Shown here piece after piece: positions 17,675-25,930 of a DNA stretch of 64,000 bases (position 1 is its first letter; every line of letters starts with the position of its first letter). Source of the stretch: DASSQJ01 sp963772645 (lineage in GTDB: Bacteria > Actinomycetota > Actinomycetes > Actinomycetales > Dermatophilaceae); assembly GCA_963772645.1 (NCBI GenBank), contig CAVYYD010000005.1, positions 124,001 to 188,000 of the forward strand, written 5' to 3'. Made by a program: the position numbers and the translations under genes. Under the pieces are notes generated by a model. The model had not been told where the DNA came from and searched no databases. It saw only the letters and a program-made list of their open reading frames with translations.

Positions 17675-18832
17675 ATGAACCGCGTTGCCGACGTCCACCG
17701 CGAGGTCCACGGCGAGATGCCCGACGGCGTCTGGTCCGCGCCGGGCCGGGTCAACCTCATCGGGGAGCACACCGACTACAACGCCGGGCTGGTCCTGCCG
17801 ATCGCGCTGACGCAGCGCACCGTCGCCGCCTGCTCGCGGCGCGGCGACGACCTGGTGCGGGTCCACTCGGTGCAGAACGGCGAGACGGTCGAGGTCGACC
17901 TCGACACCGTCGCGCCGGGCACACCCAGGGGCTGGTCGGCCTACGTCGCCGGGGTGCCCTGGGCGCTGCGCCGGCAGGGCCACCCGGTGGGCGGCCTCAC
18001 CGTCACCATCGACAGCGAGGTCCCGGTCGGCGCCGGGCTGTCGAGCTCGGCGGCCCTGGAATGCGCCGTGGGCGCCGCGGCGAGCGACCTCTACGGGCTC
18101 GACCTGCTCGGCTCGAGGAGCGGCCGCGCGGCGCTGGCCGACGCGTGCCGGCACGCCGAGAACGAGGTGGCCGGCGCCCCGACCGGGGGGATGGACCAGT
18201 CGGCGGCGATGCTCTGCCACGAGGGCAGCGCGCTGCTCCTGGACTGCCGCGACGGCCACACCGAGCACGTCCCGTTCGACCTGCCGGCGCTCGGGTACAC
18301 CCTCCTCGTCAGCGACACCCGGGCCGCCCACGCGCTCGCCGACGGGCAGTACGGCGCGCGTCGCCAGGAGTGCCGGCGCGCGGCGGACGCGCTCGGGGTC
18401 GAGTCGCTGCGCGAGGTCGGCCTCGAGGGCCTCGACGCCGCGCTGGCCCGGCTCTCGGACCCGGTGCTCGCCCGGCGCACCCGCCACGTCGTCACCGAGA
18501 CGGCCCGGGTCCGCGCCACCGTGGCCGCGCTGCGCGCCGGCGACCTCGCCGCGGTGGGCCGGCTCTTCGACGCCTCGCACGCCTCGCTGCGCGGCGACTA
18601 CGAGGTCAGCTGCCCCGAGCTCGACGTGTCGGTCGAGGCGGCCCGCTCGGCCGGGGCCCTGGGCGCCCGGATGACCGGGGGCGGCTTCGGCGGCTCGTCG
18701 ATCGCGATCGTCCCGGCGGACGCCGTGGAGCAGGCGGCGAGCGCCGTCCGGGACGCGTTCGGGTTCAACGGCTGGCGCGAGCCGCGGTCCTTCGCGGTCA
18801 CCGCCGGGGGCGCCGCGCGCCGCGACATCTGA
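17675..18832 (+). CDS. galK: Galactokinase
   Basis: It phosphorylates galactose to galactose-1-phosphate, the entry of the Leloir pathway. The 385-residue GHMP kinase has the galactokinase signature GRVNLIGEHTDYNAG at about residues 27-41, the ATP-binding motif VPVGAGLSSSAALE, GGMDQSAAML with the catalytic Asp region, and the C-terminal GARMTGGGFGGSSIA. Other Leloir genes (galT, galE) are not in the window. The ATG at 17675 has no ribosome-binding site but follows TAGACT by eight bases, so the transcript may be leaderless. It converges with xthA. Confidence 0.95.
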   Translation: MNRVADVHREVHGEMPDGVWSAPGRVNLIGEHTDYNAGLVLPIALTQRTVAACSRRGDDLVRVHSVQNGETVEVDLDTVAPGTPRGWSAYVAGVPWALRRQGHPVGGLTVTIDSEVPVGAGLSSSAALECAVGAAASDLYGLDLLGSRSGRAALADACRHAENEVAGAPTGGMDQSAAMLCHEGSALLLDCRDGHTEHVPFDLPALGYTLLVSDTRAAHALADGQYGARRQECRRAADALGVESLREVGLEGLDAALARLSDPVLARRTRHVVTETARVRATVAALRAGDLAAVGRLFDASHASLRGDYEVSCPELDVSVEAARSAGALGARMTGGGFGGSSIAIVPADAVEQAASAVRDAFGFNGWREPRSFAVTAGGAARRDI

Positions 18833-18878
18833 ACCCCGGGATCGGCCGGAGACACCGGGGCGCCGGACTCGCCCGGGG

Positions 18879-19677
18879 CTACAGCGCGTACTCGACGAGG
18901 ACCGGCGCGTGGTCGCTCCAGCGCAGCGCGTACTCCGCCGCCCGGCGGACCTCGGCCCGCACCGCCCGGGCCGCCAGGGGGGCCGTCGCGAGCTGGTAGT
19001 CGATCCGCCAGCCGGCGTCGTCGTCGAACGCCTTCCCTCGCCAGGACCACCACGTGTACGGCCCCGGCCCGGGGCCGTACAGGTCGCGGTGCACGTCGAC
19101 GACGCCGTGCTCGGCCATCCAGCGGTCGAGGTGGGCCTGTTCCTGCGGGAGGAACCCCGCCTTGCCCCGGTTGCCCTTCCAGTTCCTCAGGTCCTCCACC
19201 CGGTGGGCGACGTTGAGGTCGCCGGTGACGACGGCGAGGCGGCCGTCGGCGCGACCACCGGGCGATCCGCTCGCCGATCGCGGTGAGGAACCGGTCCTTC
19301 ACGTCCTGGCGGGGCGTCCCGGCCTCCCCGGTGTGGACGTAGACCGAGGCGACGGTCACCGGCACCCCGGCCACGTCGAGGTCGGCCTCGACCCACCGGC
19401 CGCTGCCGGCGAACTCCTCCCCCATCTCGGCCCGCACCTCCCGGATGGCGTGCCGGCTCAGCACCGCGACACCGGCCCGGCCGCGGGCCGCGGACGGCGC
19501 GTGGGCCAGGTCCCAGCCGGCGAGCGGCGAGCCGGCCAGGGCGGCCCGCAGCTGGACGTCGTCGGCCCGGACCTCCTGCAGGGTCACGACGTCGGCGCCG
19601 CAACCGGCGAGCCAGCTCAGGCCGCCGCGACGCACGGCGGCCCGGATGCCGTTGACGTTGGCGGAGGCGAGCAGCAC
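18879..19677 (-). CDS. xthA: Exodeoxyribonuclease III (one-base frameshift)
   Basis: This AP endonuclease / 3'-5' exonuclease acts in base excision repair. The first part reads LLASANVNGIRAAVRRGG, VVTLQEVRA with the metal-binding Glu, and VYVHTGEAGTPRQDVKDRF. After a slip near 19248 the second part continues with GDLNVAH, WKGNRGKAGFLPQE, GWRIDYQLAT and WSDHAPVLVEYAL, so all catalytic motifs are present. Removing one G from the plus-strand run at 19248-19249 gives a normal 265-residue protein; this is probably a sequence error. The GTG at 19675-19677 is the likely start. Confidence 0.88.
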
Positions 19678-19772
19678 CGCGCCATTGTCGGGGTCCGGCG
19701 CCCGGGCGCGGCTCGGGGGCCCGGTACGGGGCCGCCGGAGGTGGGTTGGCCCGAGGCACCGGCCCGGCGGTC

Positions 19773-20732
19773 TCACCCCCCGCCGAGCCTCGCCCCGGTC
19801 CTCGCCCATGGCCCCTCGGCCTTGTCGGCGGTGAACACCTCGTCGCCGGCGACGAGCCACCACCGCGAGCCGCTCGAGGCCACCGCGACCTCCCCGCCCC
19901 GGGGCGTGGAGCGCACGCACTCCCCCGAGCCGGCCGGTGACCCGTTCCGCACCGCGGTGGCCACCACCCCCGCGCACCCGCGGTCGGTCCGCACGACGAC
20001 GCCGGCCGAGCCGTCCGGCGCCAGGCCGAGGGCCAGGGCACCGGTGACCTCGAAGGCGTCGGCCCACCCCTTCCCGCCGTCGGAGGTCGACCGGACCCGC
20101 CCGGTGTCGCAGAGGACGAGGGCGGTCTGCGGGTCGATCGCGGCGAGGTCGACGACGCGGGCCTGCGCCGCGCACGGCCTGGTGGTCGACCCGCTCGGAC
20201 GGTGCACCGACCGGTCGTCGTCGGGCTCGCGCGACCAGGCCTTGTCCGCCGACTGCGGGTCGCCCCAGGAGGCGCCGCCGTCCCGGGTGGACCACAGCCG
20301 CAGCGAGCACTTGGAGTCGCCGCCGGTGACGAACGCGGCCGACCCGGAGTCGGGTCGCACCCGGAGCACCCGGGCCGGCGCCTTCTTCCTCGACCACGAG
20401 TCCCCGCCGTCGGTGGTCACCCAGACCACGCCGGGCGCCGAGCAGGAGCCGGCCTGCGCGACCCACGCGACGTCGGTGCCGGTGGCGGCGACGACCCGCG
20501 CGAGGGGCTCGGCGCGCACCGCCGAGGCGGACGGGGACGCCGACGGCGACGCACTGCCGGGCGTGGGCGACGTCGAGGAGGCCGAGGGCGTGGGCGCCCC
20601 GGACGTGCCGCTCCCGCCCGACGCCGCCGAGACCTCCGCCGCGGTCGGGTGGAACGCCCAGGCGATGAGGGCAGCGTCGACCAGGAGGAGCGCGCCCAGC
20701 CCGACGGCAGGCGCCACCCTGCGTAGCTCCAT
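19773..20732 (-). CDS. Membrane-anchored BNR-repeat protein A
   Basis: This 319-residue protein has an N-terminal signal-anchor helix (VAPAVGLGALLLVDAALIAWAF, about residues 6-27) and a Ser/Pro/Ala-rich linker (residues ~40-70). An extracellular domain follows with Asp-box-like repeats: WVTTDGGDSWSR, WSTRDGGASWG and RSTSDGGKGWAD. Such S-x-D-x-G-x-x-W motifs mark BNR/sialidase-type beta-propellers. Three paired cysteines recur near the repeats. It has no catalytic residues I can recognise, so it may bind or assemble glycan or protein at the surface. It shares its whole architecture with the next gene upstream and lies beside the polysaccharide locus. Confidence 0.75.
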   Translation of the reverse strand: MELRRVAPAVGLGALLLVDAALIAWAFHPTAAEVSAASGGSGTSGAPTPSASSTSPTPGSASPSASPSASAVRAEPLARVVAATGTDVAWVAQAGSCSAPGVVWVTTDGGDSWSRKKAPARVLRVRPDSGSAAFVTGGDSKCSLRLWSTRDGGASWGDPQSADKAWSREPDDDRSVHRPSGSTTRPCAAQARVVDLAAIDPQTALVLCDTGRVRSTSDGGKGWADAFEVTGALALGLAPDGSAGVVVRTDRGCAGVVATAVRNGSPAGSGECVRSTPRGGEVAVASSGSRWWLVAGDEVFTADKAEGPWARTGARLGGG

Positions 20733-20776
20733 CGGGACAGCCTCGCAGACGAAGGGCGACCGGACGAGCCCCGTCC

Positions 20777-21739
20777 TCAGCCGATGGAGCCCTTCGTGAC
20801 CGTCCAGGGGCCGCTGACGGTGGCGGCGGTCGCGGCTCGGTCACCGGCCACGAGCCACACGGCACCACCGGAGGACGAGATCGCCACGGCGGCCTTCGTC
20901 GGCGTCACGCCCACGACGCAGGTTTCCTTGCCCGCCTTCCCGGCCCGGACCCGGAGGACGCTGATCCCGTCACAGCCGTCGCTGGTCTCGGCGAGCACCC
21001 CCGAGCCGCCGCCGTCCCAGGAGAGCGCGAGCGCCCGGTTCCGGTCGATGGCGGTCGCCCAGCTCGACCCGCCATCGGTGGTCTCGCGGACCTCCCCGTT
21101 GGTGCACAGCACGGCGGCCCGGACCCGGTCGATGCCGGTGAGGTCGACGACGTCGGCACTTCCCGCACACGGTGTCACCGGGTTGCCGCCGGGTCGCTGG
21201 ATCGTGGCCGCGTCGGTCGGCGACCGTCCCCACGCCCCCGCTCCCGACTGCGGTCCGGACCAGGAGCTCCCACCGTCGGTGGTCGACCACAGCGCGAACG
21301 CGCAGTCCTGGCCGCCACCGACGACGAAGGCGGCCGTGGCGCTCGTGGAGCGCACCCGGGTCACGTACGCCGGGGCCTTGGTGCTCGTCCACGTCGCACC
21401 GCCGTCGGTGGTGAGGTGGATCGCGCCGTCCTTGCCGCAGGAGCCGGTGTCGGCGACCCAGGCGATCCGGGCGTCGATGCCGGCGACGAGCCGGGTCAGC
21501 GGCGCGGCGGCGACCTCCGTCGGGCTCGGAGAGGGGCTGGCCGAGGCGCTCGGCGAGGGCGTCTGCCCGCCCGAGGACGCCGCGGTGGCCGTACCGGATC
21601 CGATGGCGGCGGGGGTGGCCGGTGGGAGTGCGGGGGCACTGCTGGGCCACATCGCGGCGACGATGAGGGCCAGGTCGACGCCGAGCAGGGCGAGGATGCC
21701 GAGGGTCACCCACCGCTGTCCGCGCATGGTCGACAGCAT
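20777..21739 (-). CDS. Membrane-anchored BNR-repeat protein B (paralogue of A)
   Basis: It has the same build as its neighbour: a signal-anchor helix (VTLGILALLGVDLALIVAAMW), a Ser/Pro/Thr-rich linker, then repeats HLTTDGGATWTS, WSTTDGGSSWSG and RETTDGGSSWAT. Shared landmarks in both proteins include VAWVADTGSC/VAWVAQAGSC, FVVGGGQDC/FVTGGDSKC, a conserved PCAG/PCAA and a terminal VWLVAGD/WWLVAGD strand, so the two arose by tandem duplication. Start choice is uncertain: 21739 (MLSTMRG) is used here; ATG at 21727 or a longer form starting at 21763 is possible. It lies 44 bases upstream of paralogue A on the same strand, probably in one operon. Confidence 0.75.
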   Translation of the reverse strand: MLSTMRGQRWVTLGILALLGVDLALIVAAMWPSSAPALPPATPAAIGSGTATAASSGGQTPSPSASASPSPSPTEVAAAPLTRLVAGIDARIAWVADTGSCGKDGAIHLTTDGGATWTSTKAPAYVTRVRSTSATAAFVVGGGQDCAFALWSTTDGGSSWSGPQSGAGAWGRSPTDAATIQRPGGNPVTPCAGSADVVDLTGIDRVRAAVLCTNGEVRETTDGGSSWATAIDRNRALALSWDGGGSGVLAETSDGCDGISVLRVRAGKAGKETCVVGVTPTKAAVAISSSGGAVWLVAGDRAATAATVSGPWTVTKGSIG

Positions 21740-21861
21740 TGCCGACCGCGGCGTCAAACCCAAGCCGACAGCCCGGCATCCGCTGAGCGGGCCGGGCCCG
21801 GGTTCGGGTGACGCGCCGGGGCGCGCACCCGCACCGCCGGGCCGGACCGGGGGCCGGCCGC

Positions 21862-21914
21862 TAGCATGGCGGCGTTGTCAGCACGCGCCGCGGTCGGCGC
21901 GACGTCACCGGGAG
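21862..21914 (+). promoter_or_regulatory. Promoter and ribosome-binding site of the Wzz/kinase gene
   Basis: TAGCAT (21862-21867) is a good -10 candidate, and GGGAG (21910-21914) is a strong ribosome-binding site five bases before TTG 21920. The longer frame beginning at ATG 21866 would start inside the -10 element, which favours the TTG start. Confidence 0.45.
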
Positions 21915-21919
21915 TCGGC

Positions 21920-23311
21920 TTGGAACTGCAGGACTACATGTCCGTCGTGCGCAAGCGGTGGCGCCTCATCGTCGTCGTCTGCCTGGCCGTGATCGGTCTC
22001 GCCGCCGCCGTCACGCTGACCCAGACCAAGGTCTACGAGTCGACGACGCAGTTCTTCGTCTCCACCAGCGGTGGCAACGACAGCGTCGCCCTCCTCCAGG
22101 GCAACACCTTCACCCAGCAGCGCGTCAAGTCCTACGCGCAGCTGCTGACCACCCCCCGCATCCTCGAGCCGGTCTCCGAGGCGACCGGGGTCACCGGCGA
22201 CATCTCTGGCGACATCACGGCGACCACCCCGCCCGACACGGTGATCATCGAGGTCGCCGTCCGCAACGCCGACCCCGCCAAGGCGCGCGACATCGCCCAG
22301 GCCATCTCCGAGGAGTTCCCCGCCGCGGTCGGCCAGCTCGAGTCCCCGGCCGACGGCAAGCCGAGCCCGGTCAAGGTCACCGTCGTCCAGCCGCCCACGA
22401 CGCCGGAGGGGCCGGTGAGCCCGAAGCCGACGCGCAACCTCGCCCTCGGCGCCGTGCTCGGGCTGCTCCTGGGCCTGGCCGCCGCCGTGCTGCGTGAGCT
22501 GACCGACACCACGGTCAAGACCGAGGAGGACGTCGCCCAGGTCACCGAGCACCCGGTCCTCGGCGCCGTGGCGCACGACGACGAGGCTCCGCAGCGGCCG
22601 CTCATCGTGGAGGTCGACCCACGGTCGCCACGGGCGGAGGCCTTCCGCTCGATCCGGACGAACCTGCAGTTCGTCGACGCCGCGAACCACCCGCGGACCA
22701 TCGTCGTCACCTCCTCGATCGCCGGCGAGGGCAAGAGCACGTGCTCGGCGAACATGGCCCTGACGATGGCGCAGGCCGGGGCGCGGGTCTGCCTCATCGA
22801 AGGCGACCTGCGGCGGCCGCGGGTCCTGGACTACCTCGGCCTCGAGGGCGGGGTCGGGCTCACCGACGCGCTCATCGGGCGGGTCGACGTCTTCGACGTG
22901 ATCCAGCCCTACGGCGGCACGAACCTCTGGGTGCTCGGGGCCGGGCCGATCCCCCCGAACCCGTCGGAGCTGCTCGGCTCGACGGGGATGCGCGAGGCCC
23001 TGGCCAAGCTCAGCGACCGGTTCGACTACGTCATCATCGACGCGCCACCCACCCTGCCGGTCACCGATGCCGCGGTCCTCGCCACCCTCGTCGACGGGGC
23101 CATCGTCGTCGCCGGGTCGGGGATCGTCCACAAGGACCAGCTGCACCGAACCCTGGCAGCCCTCGAGTCGGTGTCCGGGCGGGTGCTCGGGGTCATCGTC
23201 AACCGGGTCCCGGCCGGCAAGCGCGGCGGGTACGCGCGCTACGAGTACGCCTACGACACCCCGGAGGACTCCGCGACCCGGCGGGAGCGCCGGCGCATCT
23301 CCGCGGCCTGA
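21920..23311 (+). CDS. Wzz/CpsD-type fused chain-length regulator and BY-kinase
   Basis: This 463-residue membrane protein controls polysaccharide polymer length and export. The N-terminal Wzz domain has a first helix at about residues 15-35 (RLIVVVCLAVIGLAAAV) and a second at ~178-198 (LALGAVLGLLLGLAAAVL), enclosing an extracellular domain. The cytosolic BY-kinase domain carries Walker A (SSIAGEGKST, ~residue 268), Walker A' (CLIEGDLRRPRVLDYLG) and Walker B (YVIIDAPPTLPVTDA). The tail YARYEYAYD supplies four tyrosines for autophosphorylation. Sensor and kinase are fused, unlike the split CapA/CapB of firmicutes. The TTG start follows GGGAG. Its phosphatase gene converges on it 33 bases away. 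Confidence 0.92.
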   Translation: MELQDYMSVVRKRWRLIVVVCLAVIGLAAAVTLTQTKVYESTTQFFVSTSGGNDSVALLQGNTFTQQRVKSYAQLLTTPRILEPVSEATGVTGDISGDITATTPPDTVIIEVAVRNADPAKARDIAQAISEEFPAAVGQLESPADGKPSPVKVTVVQPPTTPEGPVSPKPTRNLALGAVLGLLLGLAAAVLRELTDTTVKTEEDVAQVTEHPVLGAVAHDDEAPQRPLIVEVDPRSPRAEAFRSIRTNLQFVDAANHPRTIVVTSSIAGEGKSTCSANMALTMAQAGARVCLIEGDLRRPRVLDYLGLEGGVGLTDALIGRVDVFDVIQPYGGTNLWVLGAGPIPPNPSELLGSTGMREALAKLSDRFDYVIIDAPPTLPVTDAAVLATLVDGAIVVAGSGIVHKDQLHRTLAALESVSGRVLGVIVNRVPAGKRGGYARYEYAYDTPEDSATRRERRRISAA

Positions 23312-23344
23312 CCGACGGCCACGGCGGCGGCCACGGCGGCGGCC

Positions 23345-23917
23345 TCAGCGGTTCGGCGCGGCCTTCAGGATGCGGACGATCGGCGTCAACGCGTCCTCGA
23401 CCTGCGTCGCCATCAGCTCGAACACGGCGGGGGCCTCGCCGATCGGGTCGACGACGTCCGGGTCCTGGCTGGCCGCCACGAGCCCGCGCCGCAGGGAGCC
23501 CGCACGGGTGACCCGACGGACCCAGCTGCCCTCTCCACCGTCTCGCTCGACCTCCTCGGGCGTCAGCCCCGCCACGAGGTCGGCGAAGTCGCGCAGGGTC
23601 ATCACCCGGTTCAGCGCAGCGGGATGCAGCCGGGCGGCGGCCGTCCGGTGCTCCCGGGCCGCCGTGAGCACCAGGTCGGCCCCCTCCACGTCGGCCGCCT
23701 CCAGACGGCGCGCGGCGAACCCTTCGGCGGGCGCGCCCGCACGCTCCAGCAGGGCCTTGGAGGTGGGGTCCATGTCGTGCCCGACGAGCCCTCGCGTCCC
23801 GGCGCTCGCGACCTCGATGCCGGTGCCGTGCAGCTCCTGGGCGAGCCGCCGCTCGAGGTAGGGCGAACGGCAGACGTTGCCGGTGCAGACGACGAGGATG
23901 GAGCCGTTCGGGGCCAC
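23345..23917 (-). CDS. wzb: Low-molecular-weight protein tyrosine phosphatase
   Basis: It probably dephosphorylates the tyrosine tail of the neighbouring BY-kinase. The 190-residue protein has the P-loop VVCTGNVCRSPYLERRL (CxGNxCRSP, residues ~10-20) and the general-acid region DPDVVDPIGEAP late in the chain. It is somewhat longer than usual (~150-160), with an extra segment around RRVTRAGSLRRGLVA. The start is GTG at 23917, preceded by AGGAG eight bases upstream. It converges with the kinase gene and diverges from the dehydratase gene, so regulator and phosphatase are not co-transcribed. Confidence 0.9.
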   Translation of the reverse strand: MAPNGSILVVCTGNVCRSPYLERRLAQELHGTGIEVASAGTRGLVGHDMDPTSKALLERAGAPAEGFAARRLEAADVEGADLVLTAAREHRTAAARLHPAALNRVMTLRDFADLVAGLTPEEVERDGGEGSWVRRVTRAGSLRRGLVAASQDPDVVDPIGEAPAVFELMATQVEDALTPIVRILKAAPNR

Positions 23918-24096
23918 GTGCGTCTCTCCTGTATGGTCGTTCCGGCCGATCGCAGGGGAGGTCCACCCTAATCGTTCGCTGAGAAGGGTGACGGGCAGCA
24001 CCACGCGTGTCCGGATGCCAAGGGCCGGGTCAGTCCCTACCATGGGGCCTGCTCCGGACCCACGCCGACGAACCCCTGACCGAGACGCAAGGAACC

Positions 24097-25920
24097 ATGA
24101 GCACCCGCCTCCGCTCGATGATGACGACACGTGTCCTGTGGACCGTGGCCGACGCCACGGTCTGGCTGGCGAGCCTGATGATCGCGCTATGGCTCCGCCT
24201 CGACTTCGGTGTCTCGCCGGTCTGGGCGACGGGCATGGCGCTCGCCGCACTGGTGGTGGTGACGACGCAGACCCTGCTCGGCTGGGTGATGGGGCCCTAC
24301 GCGATCGGTCACGAGCTCGGGTCGTTCGAGGAGGTCGTCGACCTCGCCCGGACCACCGTGCTGGCCGGGGTCGTGCTGGCCGTCGCCACCCTCGGGCTCG
24401 ACGAGGTCGACCTTCCCCGTAGCGTGCCCTTCACCGCCACCGCCCTCGCGCTGATCGGGATGGGCGCCGCCCGCTTCGCCGTCCGTTCGCGTCGTTCCGC
24501 GCTGCGCCGGAGTCGGCCCAGCGGCGACGCCCGACGGGTCATCGTCTTCGGGGCCGGCAACGGCGGCCGGCTCCTCGTCCAGAGCCTGGTCAGGGACCCG
24601 CGCAGCGGGCTCGTCCCGGTGGCGCTCCTCGACGACGACCCGAAGAAGGGGCGCCTGAGCATCTCCGGCCTGCGGGTTCGCGGCGACCGCGACCATATGG
24701 CCCAGGTCGCCGAGCGGTACGGCGCGGACACCCTCGCGATCGCCATCCCGAGCGCCACCTCCGCCACCGTCCGTGAGCTGTCCGAGGTCGCTGCGGACGC
24801 CGGCCTGTCCGTGCTCGTCCTCCCCTCCGTCAGCGAGATCTTCGGCGGCCGGGTCGGGGCGGCGGACCTGCGCGACCTCGACGTCGCCGACCTCCTCGGT
24901 CGCCAGCCGGTCGAGCTCGACATGCGGTCCATCGCCGAGCAGGTCACCGGCAGGCGGGTGCTCGTCACCGGGGCCGGAGGCTCGATCGGCTCCGAGCTGT
25001 GCCGCCAGCTGAGCCGGTTCGCCCCGTCCCGCCTCGTCATGCTGGACCGGGACGAGAGCGGGCTGCACGGCACCCAGATGTCGATCGAGGGGCGAGCCCT
25101 GCTCGACTCCGACGACCTCGCCCTGTGCGACATCCGTGACCCCGAGGCGGTGCTCGGCGTCTTCGAGCGCGCCCGGCCCGAGGTGGTCTTCCACGCGGCA
25201 GCGCTCAAGCACCTGACGATGCTCGAGCGACACCCGGCGGAGGCCTACAAGACCAACGTCGTCGGCACGCTGAACGTCCTCGACGCCGCGCGGGCCGTGG
25301 GCGTCGAGACCTTCGTCAACATCTCCACCGACAAGGCGGCCCGGCCGACCTGCGTGCTCGGCTGGTCCAAGCGGGTCGCGGAACGGCTCACCGCCGGCTT
25401 CGACGAGACCGCCGACGGCCGCTACGTCAGCGTGCGTTTCGGCAACGTGCTCGGCTCGCGCGGGTCGGTGGTCGTCGCCTTCATGGAGCAGATCCAGCGC
25501 GGTGGCCCGGTGACGGTGACCGACCCGGAGGTCGAGCGCTACTTCATGCTCATCCCCGAGGCCTGCCAGCTCGTCCTCCAGGCAGGCGCGATCGGCACCG
25601 GGGGCGAGGTGATGGTGCTGGACATGGGCTCCCCGGTGAAGATCGTCGACGTGGCCCGGACGATGATCGACCTCTCGGGCCGCACCGACGTCGACATCGT
25701 CTACACCGGACTGCGCCCCGGCGAGAAGCTCACCGAGGAGCTCTTCACTCCCGGGGAGGACGTGACCCGCTCGTCCCACCCCCTCATCTCACAGGTCAAG
25801 GTTCCGGGCCTCGACGCACGACAGGTCGACGTCACCTACATCTCGGACGACGTCGAGGTCCGCGAGTGGATGCACCGCGTGGGCGGGCCGATCCAGGCCC
25901 TCTCCCGCGCCGCCTCCTGA
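24097..25920 (+). CDS. Membrane-bound nucleotide-sugar 4,6-dehydratase (WbpM/PglF type)
   Basis: The 607-residue protein probably converts UDP-GlcNAc to the 4-keto-6-deoxy sugar (C5 retained). The first ~130 residues hold four membrane helices; a CoA-binding-like Rossmann fold (VIVFGAGNGGRLL, ~148) is followed by the SDR domain (VLVTGAGGSIGSELC, ~288). Family motifs are HAAALKHLTMLERHP, ISTDKAARPT, RFGNVLGSRGSV and GLRPGEKLTEEL. The catalytic segment, usually VMGASK, is VLGWSK, so the Met that replaces Tyr in this family is Leu. The ATG at 24097 follows AAGGA; TACCAT (24038-24043) may be its -10. It heads the sugar-synthesis operon. Confidence 0.9.
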   Translation: MSTRLRSMMTTRVLWTVADATVWLASLMIALWLRLDFGVSPVWATGMALAALVVVTTQTLLGWVMGPYAIGHELGSFEEVVDLARTTVLAGVVLAVATLGLDEVDLPRSVPFTATALALIGMGAARFAVRSRRSALRRSRPSGDARRVIVFGAGNGGRLLVQSLVRDPRSGLVPVALLDDDPKKGRLSISGLRVRGDRDHMAQVAERYGADTLAIAIPSATSATVRELSEVAADAGLSVLVLPSVSEIFGGRVGAADLRDLDVADLLGRQPVELDMRSIAEQVTGRRVLVTGAGGSIGSELCRQLSRFAPSRLVMLDRDESGLHGTQMSIEGRALLDSDDLALCDIRDPEAVLGVFERARPEVVFHAAALKHLTMLERHPAEAYKTNVVGTLNVLDAARAVGVETFVNISTDKAARPTCVLGWSKRVAERLTAGFDETADGRYVSVRFGNVLGSRGSVVVAFMEQIQRGGPVTVTDPEVERYFMLIPEACQLVLQAGAIGTGGEVMVLDMGSPVKIVDVARTMIDLSGRTDVDIVYTGLRPGEKLTEELFTPGEDVTRSSHPLISQVKVPGLDARQVDVTYISDDVEVREWMHRVGGPIQALSRAAS

Positions 25921-25930
25921 CGCTCAGCTC

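Noticed and set aside
18833..18878. Terminator between galK and xthA
   Set aside because: CCCCGGG and CCCGGGG could pair, but with a ~35-base loop and no supporting features; too weak to call.
21866..21919. Longer N-terminus of the Wzz/kinase from ATG 21866
   Set aside because: That ATG is within the TAGCAT -10 candidate. TTG 21920 has a GGGAG site at the right distance and begins where Wzz domains begin.
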